Part shown: positions 1-9,946 of the stretch, piece by piece
How positions within the stretch are numbered: the first letter of the stretch is position 1
How the letters are laid out: every line of letters starts with the position of its first letter
Program-made: the position numbers and the translations under genes
The notes under the pieces: model-generated
Told to the model about the DNA's origin: nothing
The model's database searches: none
The model's input: the letters and a program-made list of their open reading frames with translations, nothing else
NCBI GenBank assembly: GCA_029260795.1
Contig: JAJDCO010000098.1
Location: 62,001-126,000 of the forward strand
Length of the DNA stretch: 64,000 bases
Reading direction: 5' to 3'
From: Planctomycetota bacterium
Lineage (GTDB): Bacteria; Planctomycetota; OFTM77

Positions 1-2097
1 GTCGACCTCGAGCTCGACTTTTTCGTACTGCGTGACGATCGTTCCTATCATCGGGTGAATGGCCTTTGACGTCGTCCGGAACGGAAGGAGCAGGCCGCCG
101 ACGTCTCGGTAGTCTTCGAAGGTCACCGTGGATCCCAGGGCCCCGATGCCGGGGAGATACGGGATGCGCTCTTCGCCCAACAAGCGACCCGACTTCACGC
201 TCACGTACTTCGTCGTCGACGTACCCAGGTGAGGGACGGCCCGCACGACCCAGCAGGGCTCGCCCGCGAAGTCCCGTTGATAGAGCACGCGGACCTCGCG
301 ATAGACGGTGCGCCAATCATCGAACATCGCGCCGAAGCTGCCGAGGATGGCCTGCTCGCCTTCCACCCCCACCATCGCCGTCGGTCGGCCGCCCGGCCGC
401 TGATTCCAAGCCCGGTCGCCGAGCATGCCTAGCCTCTGCTCGCCGAGGCCCTCGAACTGCATCGTGACCAAGCGGTGGCCGCGACCGGAGTAAAGATCGT
501 CGAGCGTGCCCGTGCGCTTCTGGGCTTGGATGGTCAGCTTCCCGGTCAAACGAAACGGCGAGAGTGTGTCGAAGTTCGCCGCGCCGTGGGCGTCCAAGAC
601 CCGCTTCATGAGAGCGTCGACCGAAGGCGCCTCCGGGTCCGGGTGGAAGCGCACCATCTGCTCCTCGGCGACGGGGCCCTTCACGTCGATGTGGGTGACG
701 TTGCCCTTGTCGTCTCGCACGAAGTGCAGCTTCTGGGCCGCGAGCTGCTCGAGGGTCCAAACGTCGGGCTCTTCGCCTGGCTGCAGGCTGAGGATCTGCT
801 CGCCCGGCACCTCGACCGACAGCTTCCCCTTCTCCAGGACGACCGCGCGGTAGCGTTCTTCGCCCTCGACTCGGTACAGGCCCAAGTAGGGGCGCAGCGT
901 GTCCGTCGGAATTTCCTGGGTCAGCTCCTCCAGACGCTTCGCGTCCGGGTTCAGGACGGCGGCGTCGAGCGCGCGCTCGAACATCGAGATCGTCTGCTGC
1001 CCCCGCGACTGCGTGAAGTAGAGCACGATCAGGTCGCGCTTCGGAAACGCGATCGCATACGTGCCGTCCGATCCGCCGTGCCCGAAGGCGACGAGCTGCT
1101 TCGAGTCGTCGAGCCAGAGCTGCCACATCCGGCCATAGTGGACTTGAAGGCCTCGGAGCCAGGTCGGGTAGTTCATGCCCGAGACGGGCTCGAGGCCGCG
1201 CGCGATCGCCTCGCTGGAGAGCAAACGCTCGTCGCCGACCTTGCCTCCGTCCATCCACAGTGCCAAGAATCGAGCGTAGTCCTGAGGCGTCGACCAGACG
1301 CTCTGGGATCCCATGGCGAAGGGGTAGAACGCCTTGTCCTCGGGACTCCAGTAGCGGTGCCAGGCGCCCTTCATTCCGACATGGATGCTGGCGAGTCGGG
1401 CGCGACGCGAGTCGTCATCGGCGAACTGGTGATCGCTGTCCGACATGCCCACGGGATCCAGGATGCGCTGGCGGATCTGCTGATCGAGGCGAGCTTCCCC
1501 GATCACCTCGAGCACTGCGCCCAGCGAGTCGCTGCCCGCGTCGCTGTACCGGAAGCGGCTGCCGGGCTCGAAGTCGGGGCCGACGCCCCCGGCCTGATCC
1601 GCGATCTCCTTCAGGCTGTCGTAGGTGTCGAGCTCGCGATCGATGCACGACATCGGAAGCCCGCTGCGATGCGTGATCAGGTGCTCGATCGTGATCGCGG
1701 CGGCCTTGCCTTTAGCGAAGGAAGGCAAGTAGGTGGAAGCCTTCGCGTCGAGCGAGAGATCTCCCGAGTCGATCATCATCTGCGCCAAGGTGCCGGTCAG
1801 CGGCTTGGACATCGACCGGATGTTGACGATCGTCTCCGGCGTCCACTCGGCACGGGACTCCCCGTCCTTGGCGCCGAACGCAGCGTGGAGGACGGTCTTG
1901 CGATTCTTGATCACGAGGAGCTCGGCGCCGACGATGTCCCCGTCCTCGACGAAGCCACGGACGACACCAGAGAGCTGCTCGAGCAGCGCCGGGTCGAGAC
2001 CCTGGCTCTTGGCGCTGGCGGCAGGGAAAGTCGAGTCCTGAGCGAAGGAGAGGGCAGAGATCACGGCGATCAGGAGGCCGATACGGAGAGCGAACAT
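1..2097 (-). CDS. Serine hydrolase of the class C beta-lactamase / penicillin-binding type (C-terminus beyond the left edge)
   Basis: The frame is open from an ATG at 2097 to the left edge, giving 699 visible residues with no stop. The N-terminus is a signal peptide (residues 1 to about 19, ending in ALSFAQ), so the enzyme is probably exported. The three active-site motifs of the beta-lactamase / D-Ala-D-Ala peptidase fold are present in order: S95-M-S-K98, Y184-S-D, and H340-G-G. After about residue 360 there is a long extension of around 340 residues, more than the bare catalytic domain needs. The extension looks like the lipoprotein-like tail found in some environmental Abh-type hydrolases. 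Family members are peptidases, esterases or lactamases, and the substrate cannot be told from sequence. No gene lies close upstream, so it is probably transcribed alone. Confidence 0.88.
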   Translation of the reverse strand, partial: MFALRIGLLIAVISALSFAQDSTFPAASAKSQGLDPALLEQLSGVVRGFVEDGDIVGAELLVIKNRKTVLHAAFGAKDGESRAEWTPETIVNIRSMSKPLTGTLAQMMIDSGDLSLDAKASTYLPSFAKGKAAAITIEHLITHRSGLPMSCIDRELDTYDSLKEIADQAGGVGPDFEPGSRFRYSDAGSDSLGAVLEVIGEARLDQQIRQRILDPVGMSDSDHQFADDDSRRARLASIHVGMKGAWHRYWSPEDKAFYPFAMGSQSVWSTPQDYARFLALWMDGGKVGDERLLSSEAIARGLEPVSGMNYPTWLRGLQVHYGRMWQLWLDDSKQLVAFGHGGSDGTYAIAFPKRDLIVLYFTQSRGQQTISMFERALDAAVLNPDAKRLEELTQEIPTDTLRPYLGLYRVEGEERYRAVVLEKGKLSVEVPGEQILSLQPGEEPDVWTLEQLAAQKLHFVRDDKGNVTHIDVKGPVAEEQMVRFHPDPEAPSVDALMKRVLDAHGAANFDTLSPFRLTGKLTIQAQKRTGTLDDLYSGRGHRLVTMQFEGLGEQRLGMLGDRAWNQRPGGRPTAMVGVEGEQAILGSFGAMFDDWRTVYREVRVLYQRDFAGEPCWVVRAVPHLGTSTTKYVSVKSGRLLGEERIPYLPGIGALGSTVTFEDYRDVGGLLLPFRTTSKAIHPMIGTIVTQYEKVELEVD

Positions 2098-2535
2098 GAG
2101 GATACTCCTCTGAGCTTCTTGCGTTGCCGGGACGGAGAGCGGTACCGCTGGAGGCGCGGAATCTGTCCGAGGCCCAAATCGGCGCAAGCTCGGGCGTGCG
2201 TCCGCGGAGCGTTTGAGTGCGAATCGGCCCACCAACGCGGGGATTCTGGAGTGCGTCCGCGCAGGCTGCTCGCCATCGAGCGTGGACCCTGCGTCAGCGG
2301 CTGGGCACGTATCTTCGCCGGCACGTGGGCAACAGAGACGTGAACGGAGTTCGAGGAGTCGATTGGCGTCCGTCGTCGCTTGTCGGCGGGGCGATCCGAC
2401 CTCGAATCACGTGTACGAGAGAGCGGTCTCGAGCTCGCTGGGATTAGTGGACCAGCGGGGCCGCACGCCCACCACGAAGGCGACGGTGTCGATTCTTTTG
2501 CCAACGCATCAGCGGAGCCGACGCCGAAGGGCGCG
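2098..2535. other. Intergenic stretch with a degenerate copy of repeat family B
   Basis: No convincing gene is seen in these 438 bases. Around 2327-2375 the sequence resembles the start of repeat family B found near 52.2 kb (shared GGGCAACAGAGAC, then TGAACGGAG), but it diverges after about 40 bases. Confidence 0.4.
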
Positions 2536-3518
2536 TCATCCCGGCGCACTCTGAACTTCGCGGGCTTCAAAGAACCTGAGCCGGCGAGCAATCAAGATAG
2601 TGCCTGTGAAGCTGACGAAGGTGATCAAGAACTGCGCGACCAGCATGCCCAAGGGGTAATCCTCGAGGCACACGGCGTCCATCACGGGATTGAGCAATCG
2701 GTCGATCACGAGGTACGCCAGAACCGCCAAGAGCACACGCGCCGATCGCTTCCACGCCGCTCCATGATCGGATGGCATCCCGATTCGAAGCAGCAGGGCG
2801 TAGCTGGCGAGCAATCCCAATTGCCTTCCGACATTCTCTCTGTCGAGCAGGTCGACGAAGGGAGCCAAGACGACGAGCAGGACTACCCAGACCGTCCACC
2901 GCGACAGAGTGGAAACACCCGGTGACGTCGAGTCCTCACGCGTCAGCGGGCGCACGAGGAAGGCAGCGACGGACACTGCCACAATCCCGACCGCCACGCC
3001 GCCGAGCACGTCCGCGATGAAGTGCCGGCCCAGGTACATGCGGGACAAGCCCATCAAGAGAATCCAAACGACCGAGAGCGCGAGAACGGCTCTCGAGCGG
3101 AAGAAGAGCGCCAGGGCCAGAAAGAAGGCCGTGGCCGCCGCGACATGGCCCGAAGGCAATCCGTAGCTCCAGTCCGTCTGTCTCTGGGCAGCAGCCCTCG
3201 CCTCCGATGAGGGTAGAGACCAGAAGCTCTCGCCCCCCCACCCCCGTCGACGAGGAGCGGAGGACGAGCTTCGCCAGGCTCGACATCGCTGGGCCGAGGC
3301 ATCATCAGGCTTCGCTTGAAGCCGTCGGTCAAAATGCCGCTGATGAGGAGAGCCAGGAAGACGAAGAACCCCTGCCGGATTCGCACGCCGAAGATCAGGA
3401 CGGTGAGCAGCGTGGCGTAGATCGGCGTGTATCCCAACCATGAGATCGCCGACATGAGCCAGGTCAGGCCGGGCGACACCCAGGACTAGAGCCAGAGGAT
3501 GGGATCGGTCTGAAACAT
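2536..3518 (-). pseudogene. PAP2-family phosphatase, disrupted by a stop codon and a frameshift
   Basis: Two overlapping frames together make one phosphatidic-acid phosphatase type 2 protein. The likely ATG at 3518 gives MFQTDPILWL, then an in-frame TAG at 3486-3488, then SWVSPGLTWLMSAISWLGY. That frame carries the first PAP2 motif (KRSLMMPRP). Near 3230-3245 a C-rich tract (G-rich on the coding strand) marks a shift into a second frame. The second frame carries the other two motifs (GLPSGH, and SRMYLGRHFIADV) and further membrane segments to the stop at 2536. All three catalytic motifs survive, so the decay is recent or the sequence has errors. PAP2 enzymes are membrane phosphatases acting on lipid phosphates or undecaprenyl diphosphate. 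A shorter product starting after the TAG would still need the frameshift repaired. Confidence 0.8.
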
Positions 3519-3974
3519 GGCCCGTTCTCTCTGAGCTTGGCGCGGCGCACCGCCTCGATCGAGGGTTGTCAGCCCTCGCCAGTCTCGCGCTCAGCTGGTG
3601 ACAGTGGAAACAGTCCTGGCAGAGTCCGAATCGTCGATTCGCCGAGGCGGCCGTTTGCGTCTCGGTTGCCTCGCATGCCGGCAGGCCAGTTCTTGGCCAA
3701 GCCGCCGAGAATCTTGCGCCCATTCACCCGGTTCGCGAAGCGCCCCCTCTGCGGAGAGCCGCCGAGCCGCGCTCGGCGTCCCGCCCGCCGGAGCGCCGCA
3801 TCGGCCTTCTTACCGCGGACTCGTCGATGCTCTTCTACCGCGAAGCGGCCCGCCCGCGCGGGTCGCATCCGAACGGGACCGCGTCGAATGTCGTCAGCGG
3901 CTCTGTTTCTTCTCCCGCCCGCGCGGGTCGCTTCCGAACGGGACCGCGTCGAATGTCGTCAGCGGATCTGCTTC
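3519..3974. other. Intergenic stretch, mostly featureless
   Basis: No gene is supported in these 456 bases. The only structure seen is the direct repeat at 3851-3965, listed separately. Short open frames here lack domain content and a ribosome binding site. Confidence 0.5.
3851..3965. repeat. Two direct copies of a 50-base unit, 65 bases apart
   Basis: Copies lie at 3851-3900 and 3916-3965 and differ at about one position (GGTCGCATCC against GGTCGCTTCC). Each begins with the self-complementary CGCCCGCGCGGG. They sit just beyond the 3' end of the RND pump gene and could be transcribed as its tail. Confidence 0.9.
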
Positions 3975-6900
3975 TCACGCCACAACCGCCTCTTGCTCCC
4001 GATGCAGCAGCGAGTACACGACGGGGATCACGAACAATGTGATCAGGGTCGAGCTCAGCAGCCCTCCGATGACCGCGCGCGCCAATGGCGCTTGTGCTTC
4101 GGCGCCTTCGCCTAATCCCAACGCCAGGGGCAGGAGTCCCAACATCGTCGTCAGCGACGTCATCAGGATGGGCCTCAGCCTTCTTCTCCCGGCTTCTCGG
4201 ACGGCTTCGAAGATCTCGAGGCCGTCGAGGCGGCGCAGGCGCGTTGCTTGGTCGACGATCAGGATCGCGTTGTTGACCACGATGCCGCCCAGCATGATGC
4301 AGCCGATGTAGGATTGCACGTTGAAGGTCGTGTCGGTCAGGAACAGCGTCAGCAGCACGCCGACGGCGGCCAAGGGTACCGAGAACATCACGACCAGCGG
4401 ATCGGTGAGCGACTCGTACAGGCACGCCATCACCATGTACACCAGCAGCAGCGACAGGATGAGGCTGATCAGCAGCTCGGCGAAGGCCTCCTGGCGCTCC
4501 TCCCAGTCTCCGGCCACCGAGACGTCGGTATTGCTGGGGCGAGGAATCTCGGCCAGGCGTTGCTCGACGTCGGCGACGATCGAGCCCAGATCGCGATCGG
4601 AGATGTTGGCGGAGACGGTGGCGACGCGTTGCTGGTTCTTGCGGTCGATCTGAATCGGACCGCGCCGAGACTCGAGCGAGACTACATTGCGCAGGATGAC
4701 CTGCTCGCCGTAGTCATTGGTAATCGTGAGGTCGAGCACCTCGTCGAGCGCCAGCAGCTCGGCATCCTTGAGCTGGACCAGGATACGCACGTCGTCGCCG
4801 TCTCGTCGGAACGTACCGGCCTGCGAGCCGGCGATGGCGGTCTCGAGCATGCGGGCGACCTTGGCGATCGAGACGCCGAGATCGGCGGCGCGGTTGCGGT
4901 CGATGCGGAGCAGCTCTTGGGGTACACCGCTCTCGCGGCTCAAGCGCACGTCCGTCACGCCCGGGATGTCCTCGATCGACTTGGCCACCTCCGCCGACAG
5001 CGCGTCGAGGGTCTCGAGGTCGTGGCCGCGAATCTCGAGCTGCAGTCCTTCGTCGCCGCCGCCGAAGGCGATGCGCAGCACGAACAGCCCTTGGCCGGCG
5101 CGCGTGCGCAGGGTGATGCCGGGCTGGTCGCCGATCTGCTTGCGCAGCGCGTCGGCGATCTCTTGGCTCGAACGGCTCCGGTCCTTGATCGGGACCAAGG
5201 ACAGCTGCACGTCGCCGGTGGCACCGTTGCCCGGGCGATAGGAGGAAGCGCCGATGCTCACGACCGAGGCCCGCGCCTCGGGGACCAGCGCCTCGACCCT
5301 CTCCTCGATGCGTCGCATGCGCTCGTCGACGACGGCCAACCGCGTGCCGACCTCCATCTCGGCGGAGATCCTCACCTCGCCTTCGTCGGTCTGCGGCATG
5401 AACTCGCTGCCGATGAGCGGGTAGAGCAGCAAGCAGCCGCCGAACAAGCCGACGGCGAGCGTGAGCGTGACGAATCGTCGACGCAGCGCGAGACCCAGCA
5501 GATTGCCATACGAGCGCTCGAGCCCTTGGAAGATCCGTCCGCCCGAGGTGATCTTGGCGAGGCTCGCCGCGCGCACGCCGCCCCCGAGCTTGGCAGCCAG
5601 CATGGGCACCAGCGTGAGCGCCACCACCAGCGAGCAGATCAGGGAGAACCCGACCACGTAGGCGAGCTGGCGGAAGAGCACGCCCGACATGCCTCGGACG
5701 AACACCAAGGGAAGGAAGATCACCAGCGTCGTGATCGTGCTGGCGATGATGGCGGCCGTCACCTCCTCGGCGCCGTTGATCGAGGACTCGCGGGCGCTAA
5801 CGCCCTTCTCCTGTCGCAGTCGAAAGATGTTCTCGAGCACCACGATCGCGCTGTCGACCATCATGCCGACCCCGAGCGCCAGGCCACCGAGCGTCATCAG
5901 GTTGAGCGTGAACCCGCCGAAGTAGACCAGCGCGAAGGTCGCCACGATCGAGATCGGGATCGCGGTCGCGATGACCAGCGTGCTGCGCACGTTGCGCAGG
6001 AAGAACAGCAGCACCAGCACGGCCAGCGCGCCGCCGTATAGGACCGAGCGGCTGACGTTGTTGATCGAGTTCTCGATGTACTCGGACGAGTCCGATATCG
6101 GGACGATGGCGATCTGGGAGTAGTCGGCGTTGATGCGTTCGATCTCGGCCAGCACGTCGCGGGCGACCTCGACCGTGTTCGTGGCCGACTGCTTCCGGAC
6201 TGCCAGCCGCACGCCCGGATCGCCGTTGATCCGAATGATGCGCGTGATCTCGCGATGCGTGTCGACGACCGTGCCGATCTGGTGCAGGTAGATGGGCGCG
6301 CCATCGCGCGCGGCGACGATCGTCTGGCGCAGCTCGTCCAGGTTCGTGAACTCGCCCGGCGTCCGCAGCGTCACGTCGTAATGACCGCGCTCGATCGTCC
6401 CGGCCGGCACCGTCAGGTTGGCTTCGCGCAGCGAGCGAATGATGCCGTCGAGCGGCAGGCCGAGGGCCTTGATCTTGTTGGCGTCGAGCAGCACGCGGAT
6501 CTCGGGCTCGAAGCCGCCCCACACGTCCAGCACCGCGACGCCCGGGATGCGCTCGATGCGGTACTTGACCTGCTCGTCGATCAGCCGACGCAGCTCCAGC
6601 GGATCGAGTTCGGAAGCGACGCCCAGCAGCAGGATCGGGAACGAGGCGATGTCGAACTTGCGGAGCTGCGGCTTCTCCGCCTCCTCGGGCAGGTCGTCGC
6701 TGATTCGGTCCAGGCGGTCGCGAATGTCGTTCGCCGCCACGTCCAGGTCCGAGCCCCAGGTGAACGTAACGCGCACGTTGCTGATGCCTTCGGCCGAAGT
6801 CGACGTCAGCTCCTCCACACCCGGCACCGCAGCGACCGCTTCCTCCACCCGCCGAGAGATCAGCTCCTCCATCTCCTCGGGGCTCGCGTTCTCGTAGCGC

Positions 6901-7046
6901 GTGGAGACGGTCAGGGTCGGGTACGAGACGTCGGGAATCAGGTCGATCGGTAGCCGCCACAGCGAGATGCCGCCCAAGATGACGACGATCAGCGTCACCA
7001 TGGTCGTGAAGATCGGACGCGAGACGCTGAAGCGCGCGATCTTCAT
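3975..7046 (-). CDS. RND multidrug/solute efflux pump, inner-membrane subunit (HAE1/AcrB type)
   Basis: The 1023 residues match the usual length for this family. One transmembrane helix lies at about residues 10-29, then a large periplasmic region, a helix bundle at about 335-540, a second periplasmic region, and a C-terminal bundle ending in a typical [10 protein letters not shown] helix. The fourth helix carries [17 protein letters not shown] with one acidic residue (D398) in the place used for proton relay. RND subunits work as trimers and export substrates using the proton gradient. The gene overlaps the adaptor gene upstream by four bases (ATGA), so the two form an operon. No TolC-type outer-membrane partner is encoded nearby. 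The substrate is unknown; hydrophobic drugs, lipids or bile-like compounds are usual for HAE1 pumps. Confidence 0.95.
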   Translation of the reverse strand: MKIARFSVSRPIFTTMVTLIVVILGGISLWRLPIDLIPDVSYPTLTVSTRYENASPEEMEELISRRVEEAVAAVPGVEELTSTSAEGISNVRVTFTWGSDLDVAANDIRDRLDRISDDLPEEAEKPQLRKFDIASFPILLLGVASELDPLELRRLIDEQVKYRIERIPGVAVLDVWGGFEPEIRVLLDANKIKALGLPLDGIIRSLREANLTVPAGTIERGHYDVTLRTPGEFTNLDELRQTIVAARDGAPIYLHQIGTVVDTHREITRIIRINGDPGVRLAVRKQSATNTVEVARDVLAEIERINADYSQIAIVPISDSSEYIENSINNVSRSVLYGGALAVLVLLFFLRNVRSTLVIATAIPISIVATFALVYFGGFTLNLMTLGGLALGVGMMVDSAIVVLENIFRLRQEKGVSARESSINGAEEVTAAIIASTITTLVIFLPLVFVRGMSGVLFRQLAYVVGFSLICSLVVALTLVPMLAAKLGGGVRAASLAKITSGGRIFQGLERSYGNLLGLALRRRFVTLTLAVGLFGGCLLLYPLIGSEFMPQTDEGEVRISAEMEVGTRLAVVDERMRRIEERVEALVPEARASVVSIGASSYRPGNGATGDVQLSLVPIKDRSRSSQEIADALRKQIGDQPGITLRTRAGQGLFVLRIAFGGGDEGLQLEIRGHDLETLDALSAEVAKSIEDIPGVTDVRLSRESGVPQELLRIDRNRAADLGVSIAKVARMLETAIAGSQAGTFRRDGDDVRILVQLKDAELLALDEVLDLTITNDYGEQVILRNVVSLESRRGPIQIDRKNQQRVATVSANISDRDLGSIVADVEQRLAEIPRPSNTDVSVAGDWEERQEAFAELLISLILSLLLVYMVMACLYESLTDPLVVMFSVPLAAVGVLLTLFLTDTTFNVQSYIGCIMLGGIVVNNAILIVDQATRLRRLDGLEIFEAVREAGRRRLRPILMTSLTTMLGLLPLALGLGEGAEAQAPLARAVIGGLLSSTLITLFVIPVVYSLLHREQEAVVA

Positions 7047-8317
7047 TCCGTGCCTCCGGCGGTGGCCGGCACCTGCTGCGCCGGCGGCCCCTTCTCGCCG
7101 GGCGCCGGGTCGGTCTCCGACGCCTCGGGAGCGGGGCGAGGTGCCTCGCCGGGTGGCTGGACGATACGGATCGCGCCGCCGTCTTCGAGGAGGTGATGGC
7201 CCATCGTCACGACCGAGCCTTCGAGAGCCGGCTCGAGGATCTGTGCCAGGCCGCGCTCGAGGATGCCGAGTCGGACCGGGACGAAGTGAGCGACGTTCGT
7301 CTTCGCGTCGACGGTGAAGACGCCGCGGCGACCCGCGCGATCGATCAGGGCTTCGATCGGGACTACCGGTGACGCCTCGGCGACGGCCAGCTCGATCTCG
7401 ACGCCCACGAACATCCCTGGCTTGAGGAGCTGCTCCGCGTTGGCGACCTGGACCTCGATCCGCGCCTGACGAGAGGCAGCCCGGAAGAGAGGGGCAATGC
7501 GCACGATGTTGCCAGGGAACTCACGGCTCGGAAACGCCACCGAGCGAATCGAGGCCTCCTGACCGATGCTCAGGCGCGGGTAGTCCACCTCGGCCACGAA
7601 AACGACGGCCACGACCGGGTCGATCTCGAGCACCGAGACGATCGGCGAGTTGGCGGACAGCATCGCGCCTTCGTTGGCAAAGCGCTCCCCGACCGCCCGG
7701 CGGTCGTCGCCTCCTTGCCAGCTCGCCCGAATGGTCGTGTACGAGAGCCGGACCTCGGCCGCCTTGAGGGCAGCCTCGGCACGAATCACCTGCGTCTGGG
7801 CAACCTTGTGCCGCGCCTTCTGGGCCTGGAGGATGTTGCGTGCCGAGTCGAGATCTGACTCGGAGGCGATCCCGTCGGTGCGGAGCGTTTGGACGCGGGC
7901 GTACTCACGGTTCGCCACCTCGAGGTTGGCCGTCGTCTCCTCGAGATTGGTCTTCGCGACATCGAGCTCGGCGCGCGATTGCTCGACCTGCTGGACGAAC
8001 TCTTCATCGTCGAGCTGTGCCACGATCGCGTCGCGCTCGACCGTGTCCCCGATATCGATGTGCAGGCGCTCGAGCCTTCCGCTGATCTTCGGTGCCGCTA
8101 CGAACTCGGAGGCCGCCACCAGGGTCCCGGTCAGCGTGCGCAGATCTCGGAGCGTCTCGGACCCGACCGGCGCGATCTCGACGGCCATCGGCCCTGCCGG
8201 CGGGCGCCCCTGCTCTTCGGTCTGGCTCTTCTCCTGGACCTTGACCCAGACGAGCCAGCCCAGCCCTCCGGCGAGGGCCAGGATCAACAGACCGGCGACA
8301 ATACGGACGGGTGTCAT
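7043..8317 (-). CDS. RND efflux periplasmic adaptor (membrane fusion protein)
   Basis: The 424-residue protein starts with one membrane anchor (residues about 4-27). It then has a biotinyl-lipoyl-like half motif, a long alpha-helical hairpin (about residues 95-175, rich in Glu, Ala and Arg), the second lipoyl half with ASWQGGDD, and beta-barrel domains around residues 230-370. The last 40 or so residues are rich in Pro, Glu and Ala and are probably disordered. The family bridges an RND pump and an outer-membrane channel. The stop overlaps the start of the pump gene, so the two are made together. Confidence 0.94.
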   Translation of the reverse strand: MTPVRIVAGLLILALAGGLGWLVWVKVQEKSQTEEQGRPPAGPMAVEIAPVGSETLRDLRTLTGTLVAASEFVAAPKISGRLERLHIDIGDTVERDAIVAQLDDEEFVQQVEQSRAELDVAKTNLEETTANLEVANREYARVQTLRTDGIASESDLDSARNILQAQKARHKVAQTQVIRAEAALKAAEVRLSYTTIRASWQGGDDRRAVGERFANEGAMLSANSPIVSVLEIDPVVAVVFVAEVDYPRLSIGQEASIRSVAFPSREFPGNIVRIAPLFRAASRQARIEVQVANAEQLLKPGMFVGVEIELAVAEASPVVPIEALIDRAGRRGVFTVDAKTNVAHFVPVRLGILERGLAQILEPALEGSVVTMGHHLLEDGGAIRIVQPPGEAPRPAPEASETDPAPGEKGPPAQQVPATAGGTE

Positions 8318-8764
8318 CGAAGCGGTACTCCTCCAGAGAGCTCAGCCGGTCGTTCGCCAGGGCCGATCACTCGGATGCTTCTGGAGATACGGGCACTGGC
8401 GCGGGACGTGAGAATCGAGCGAGGCTCGGCCTCGCGGTGGCGGTCCGAGAAGGCCAGGAGGGGTTCTCCTCCTCCTCCGGCTCGCACCTCAAAACGTCGC
8501 CCATCTTAACAGAAGTCGTTGCCGGGCACGGGCACCCGGGCTCCGTCTCGGCGATCCGAATCCTCGACGCTGGGGGGCTAGCCACTCGCCATTCACGGAC
8601 CGTCGCGGGGCGAAGGGCGTGCGCTATATCCAGGGCGCTCAGCCGTGGCGTGGCCGTTCGGCGGCCGAGATGGCAATCTGGAAGCACCGCGAGCCTCTTG
8701 GCAAACACACCGACCGCTCGACCGAGGGGTCGCGCACGAGATCGTTCAGAGACAAAGGTGGATC
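8318..8764. other. Divergent intergenic region between the efflux operon and an unknown gene
   Basis: The region must hold promoters for both directions, but no clear -35/-10 pair stands out. A longer in-frame start for the downstream gene exists at 8645, but its extra codons read as low-complexity basic sequence and I do not include them. Confidence 0.4.
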
Positions 8765-9694
8765 ATGCTCGAAGACTTGGAGTTCATCGTCGGCGACCCC
8801 GGAGAGCTGCGGGGGCGAGCGATCCTCTTCGTCGAGAACGAGGGCGGCTCGGAGCATCCGTTCAATCCTCGCTACCCGGCCTTGGCGGTCGCTTCCGATC
8901 CTTCCGAGCTGCTCGAGCTCTTGTCGTCGGTCTTCCCCTTGCCACCCGAGCTGCGTCAGCATCTGCTCGATCGCATCCGCCAGTATCGGGAGATCTGGTC
9001 TCGCACCATGTTCGGCGAGTCGATGTTTCAGGCGATGCGGGAATCGTTCTCGCAGGGATTGGAGCGGACGGGGCTCCCCGAAGAGCTTCGCGAGCAGATG
9101 CAGGAAGAGCTGGCGCATCTGCAGGACCTACCCGACGAGCCGATGGGCGATCCCTTCCATGGCTGCTTCCTGCCGTTGGTCGGCTTCGATCCCGGTGTCA
9201 TCGAGCCCTACGAGCAAAGCTGCGACGTCGTGCGTGCGGAGCCCGTTCCCAGCATCACGTATGCGGGGCTCGTGCTGTCGGGCTACGCGCAGCACTACTT
9301 GGCGCAGTATCTCCTCCAACGCGAAGCAGCCGCGCCGAAACCGAAGAAGCCCACCGGAGAAGCCGGAAGCCCTCCGCCGCGCATCGACGTCCGTGCGCTG
9401 CCGACCGCGCAGTTCGTCGAGATGCTCAATCGCAAGGTCAGCGAGCTCATGTTCGCCCGCGAGACGGGCGCCTCGATCGAAGGTCAAGTCCGCGAGCTCC
9501 AGGATCTGACTCGGGGCACCGTCTTCATCCGCGACGTCCTCAACCTCGCCGGCTTCTTCGAGACCAGCCACCCGCATCGCATCGAGATCATCGATCTCTA
9601 CCTCCGCCGCATCGGACTCCTCGCCCAAGAGCGCTACGAGGACATCCCCGAGGTCGATCGAAAGATCCAGGAGCTGGTCGAGGTCGGCGACTAG
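8765..9694 (+). CDS. Protein of unknown function
   Basis: I do not recognise a family. The ATG at 8765 is chosen because AAAGG lies a few bases before it and the protein then begins with a compact MLEDLEFIVGDPGELRG. The 309 residues are acidic and soluble, with no signal peptide or membrane helix. Residues about 75-130 look helical. A Pro/Lys-rich linker (KPKKPTGEAGSPPP) separates an N-terminal region of about 190 residues from a C-terminal helical region. It lies just upstream of the MoxR operon on the same strand, but about 250 bases and a set of repeats lie between them. Confidence 0.7.
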   Translation: MLEDLEFIVGDPGELRGRAILFVENEGGSEHPFNPRYPALAVASDPSELLELLSSVFPLPPELRQHLLDRIRQYREIWSRTMFGESMFQAMRESFSQGLERTGLPEELREQMQEELAHLQDLPDEPMGDPFHGCFLPLVGFDPGVIEPYEQSCDVVRAEPVPSITYAGLVLSGYAQHYLAQYLLQREAAAPKPKKPTGEAGSPPPRIDVRALPTAQFVEMLNRKVSELMFARETGASIEGQVRELQDLTRGTVFIRDVLNLAGFFETSHPHRIEIIDLYLRRIGLLAQERYEDIPEVDRKIQELVEVGD

Positions 9695-9709
9695 CGCGGA
9701 CAAGACGCG

Positions 9710-9840
9710 GCTCTTGGAAATGCGTCCGGGCCGGCCGGGGCCCCAGGGTGACCAGTTCCCCGGGAACGTATCGATCCCTCTTCCCTGGGAACGTGGGCAG
9801 CTTGCCCGCTCTTGGAATTGCGTCCGAGCCAGCCGCATTG
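9710..9840. repeat. Repeat family C with two small dyads, upstream of the MoxR operon
   Basis: A 28-base unit starting GCTCTTGGAA is present at 9710-9737 and again at 9808-9835, 98 bases apart, with a few differences. Between the copies are two short dyads, GTTCCC-C-GGGAAC at 9755-9767 and TTCCC-T-GGGAA at 9781-9791. The piece TCGATCCCTC followed by CCCTGGGA recurs near 61375-61450, so this is a dispersed repeat and not necessarily an operator. Confidence 0.6.
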
Positions 9841-9946
9841 CTTCGCGGTTCACCCATTTCGAGACTGGCAACCGGGGCGCTCCTCGGTTCAGAATCGAGG
9901 TTGGAGTATCGAGAAAACTCGTCCATGGGGATACAGGAGGGACGCG

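Noticed and set aside
475-2343. Open frame of 622 codons on the plus strand opposite the serine hydrolase
   Set aside because: It is antisense to a gene with clear catalytic motifs. Long antisense frames are common in GC-rich DNA, and it has no recognisable domain.
4248-6041. Open frame of 597 codons opposite the RND pump
   Set aside because: Antisense shadow of the pump. Composition is low-complexity (Gln, Arg, His, Asp) and there is no fold.
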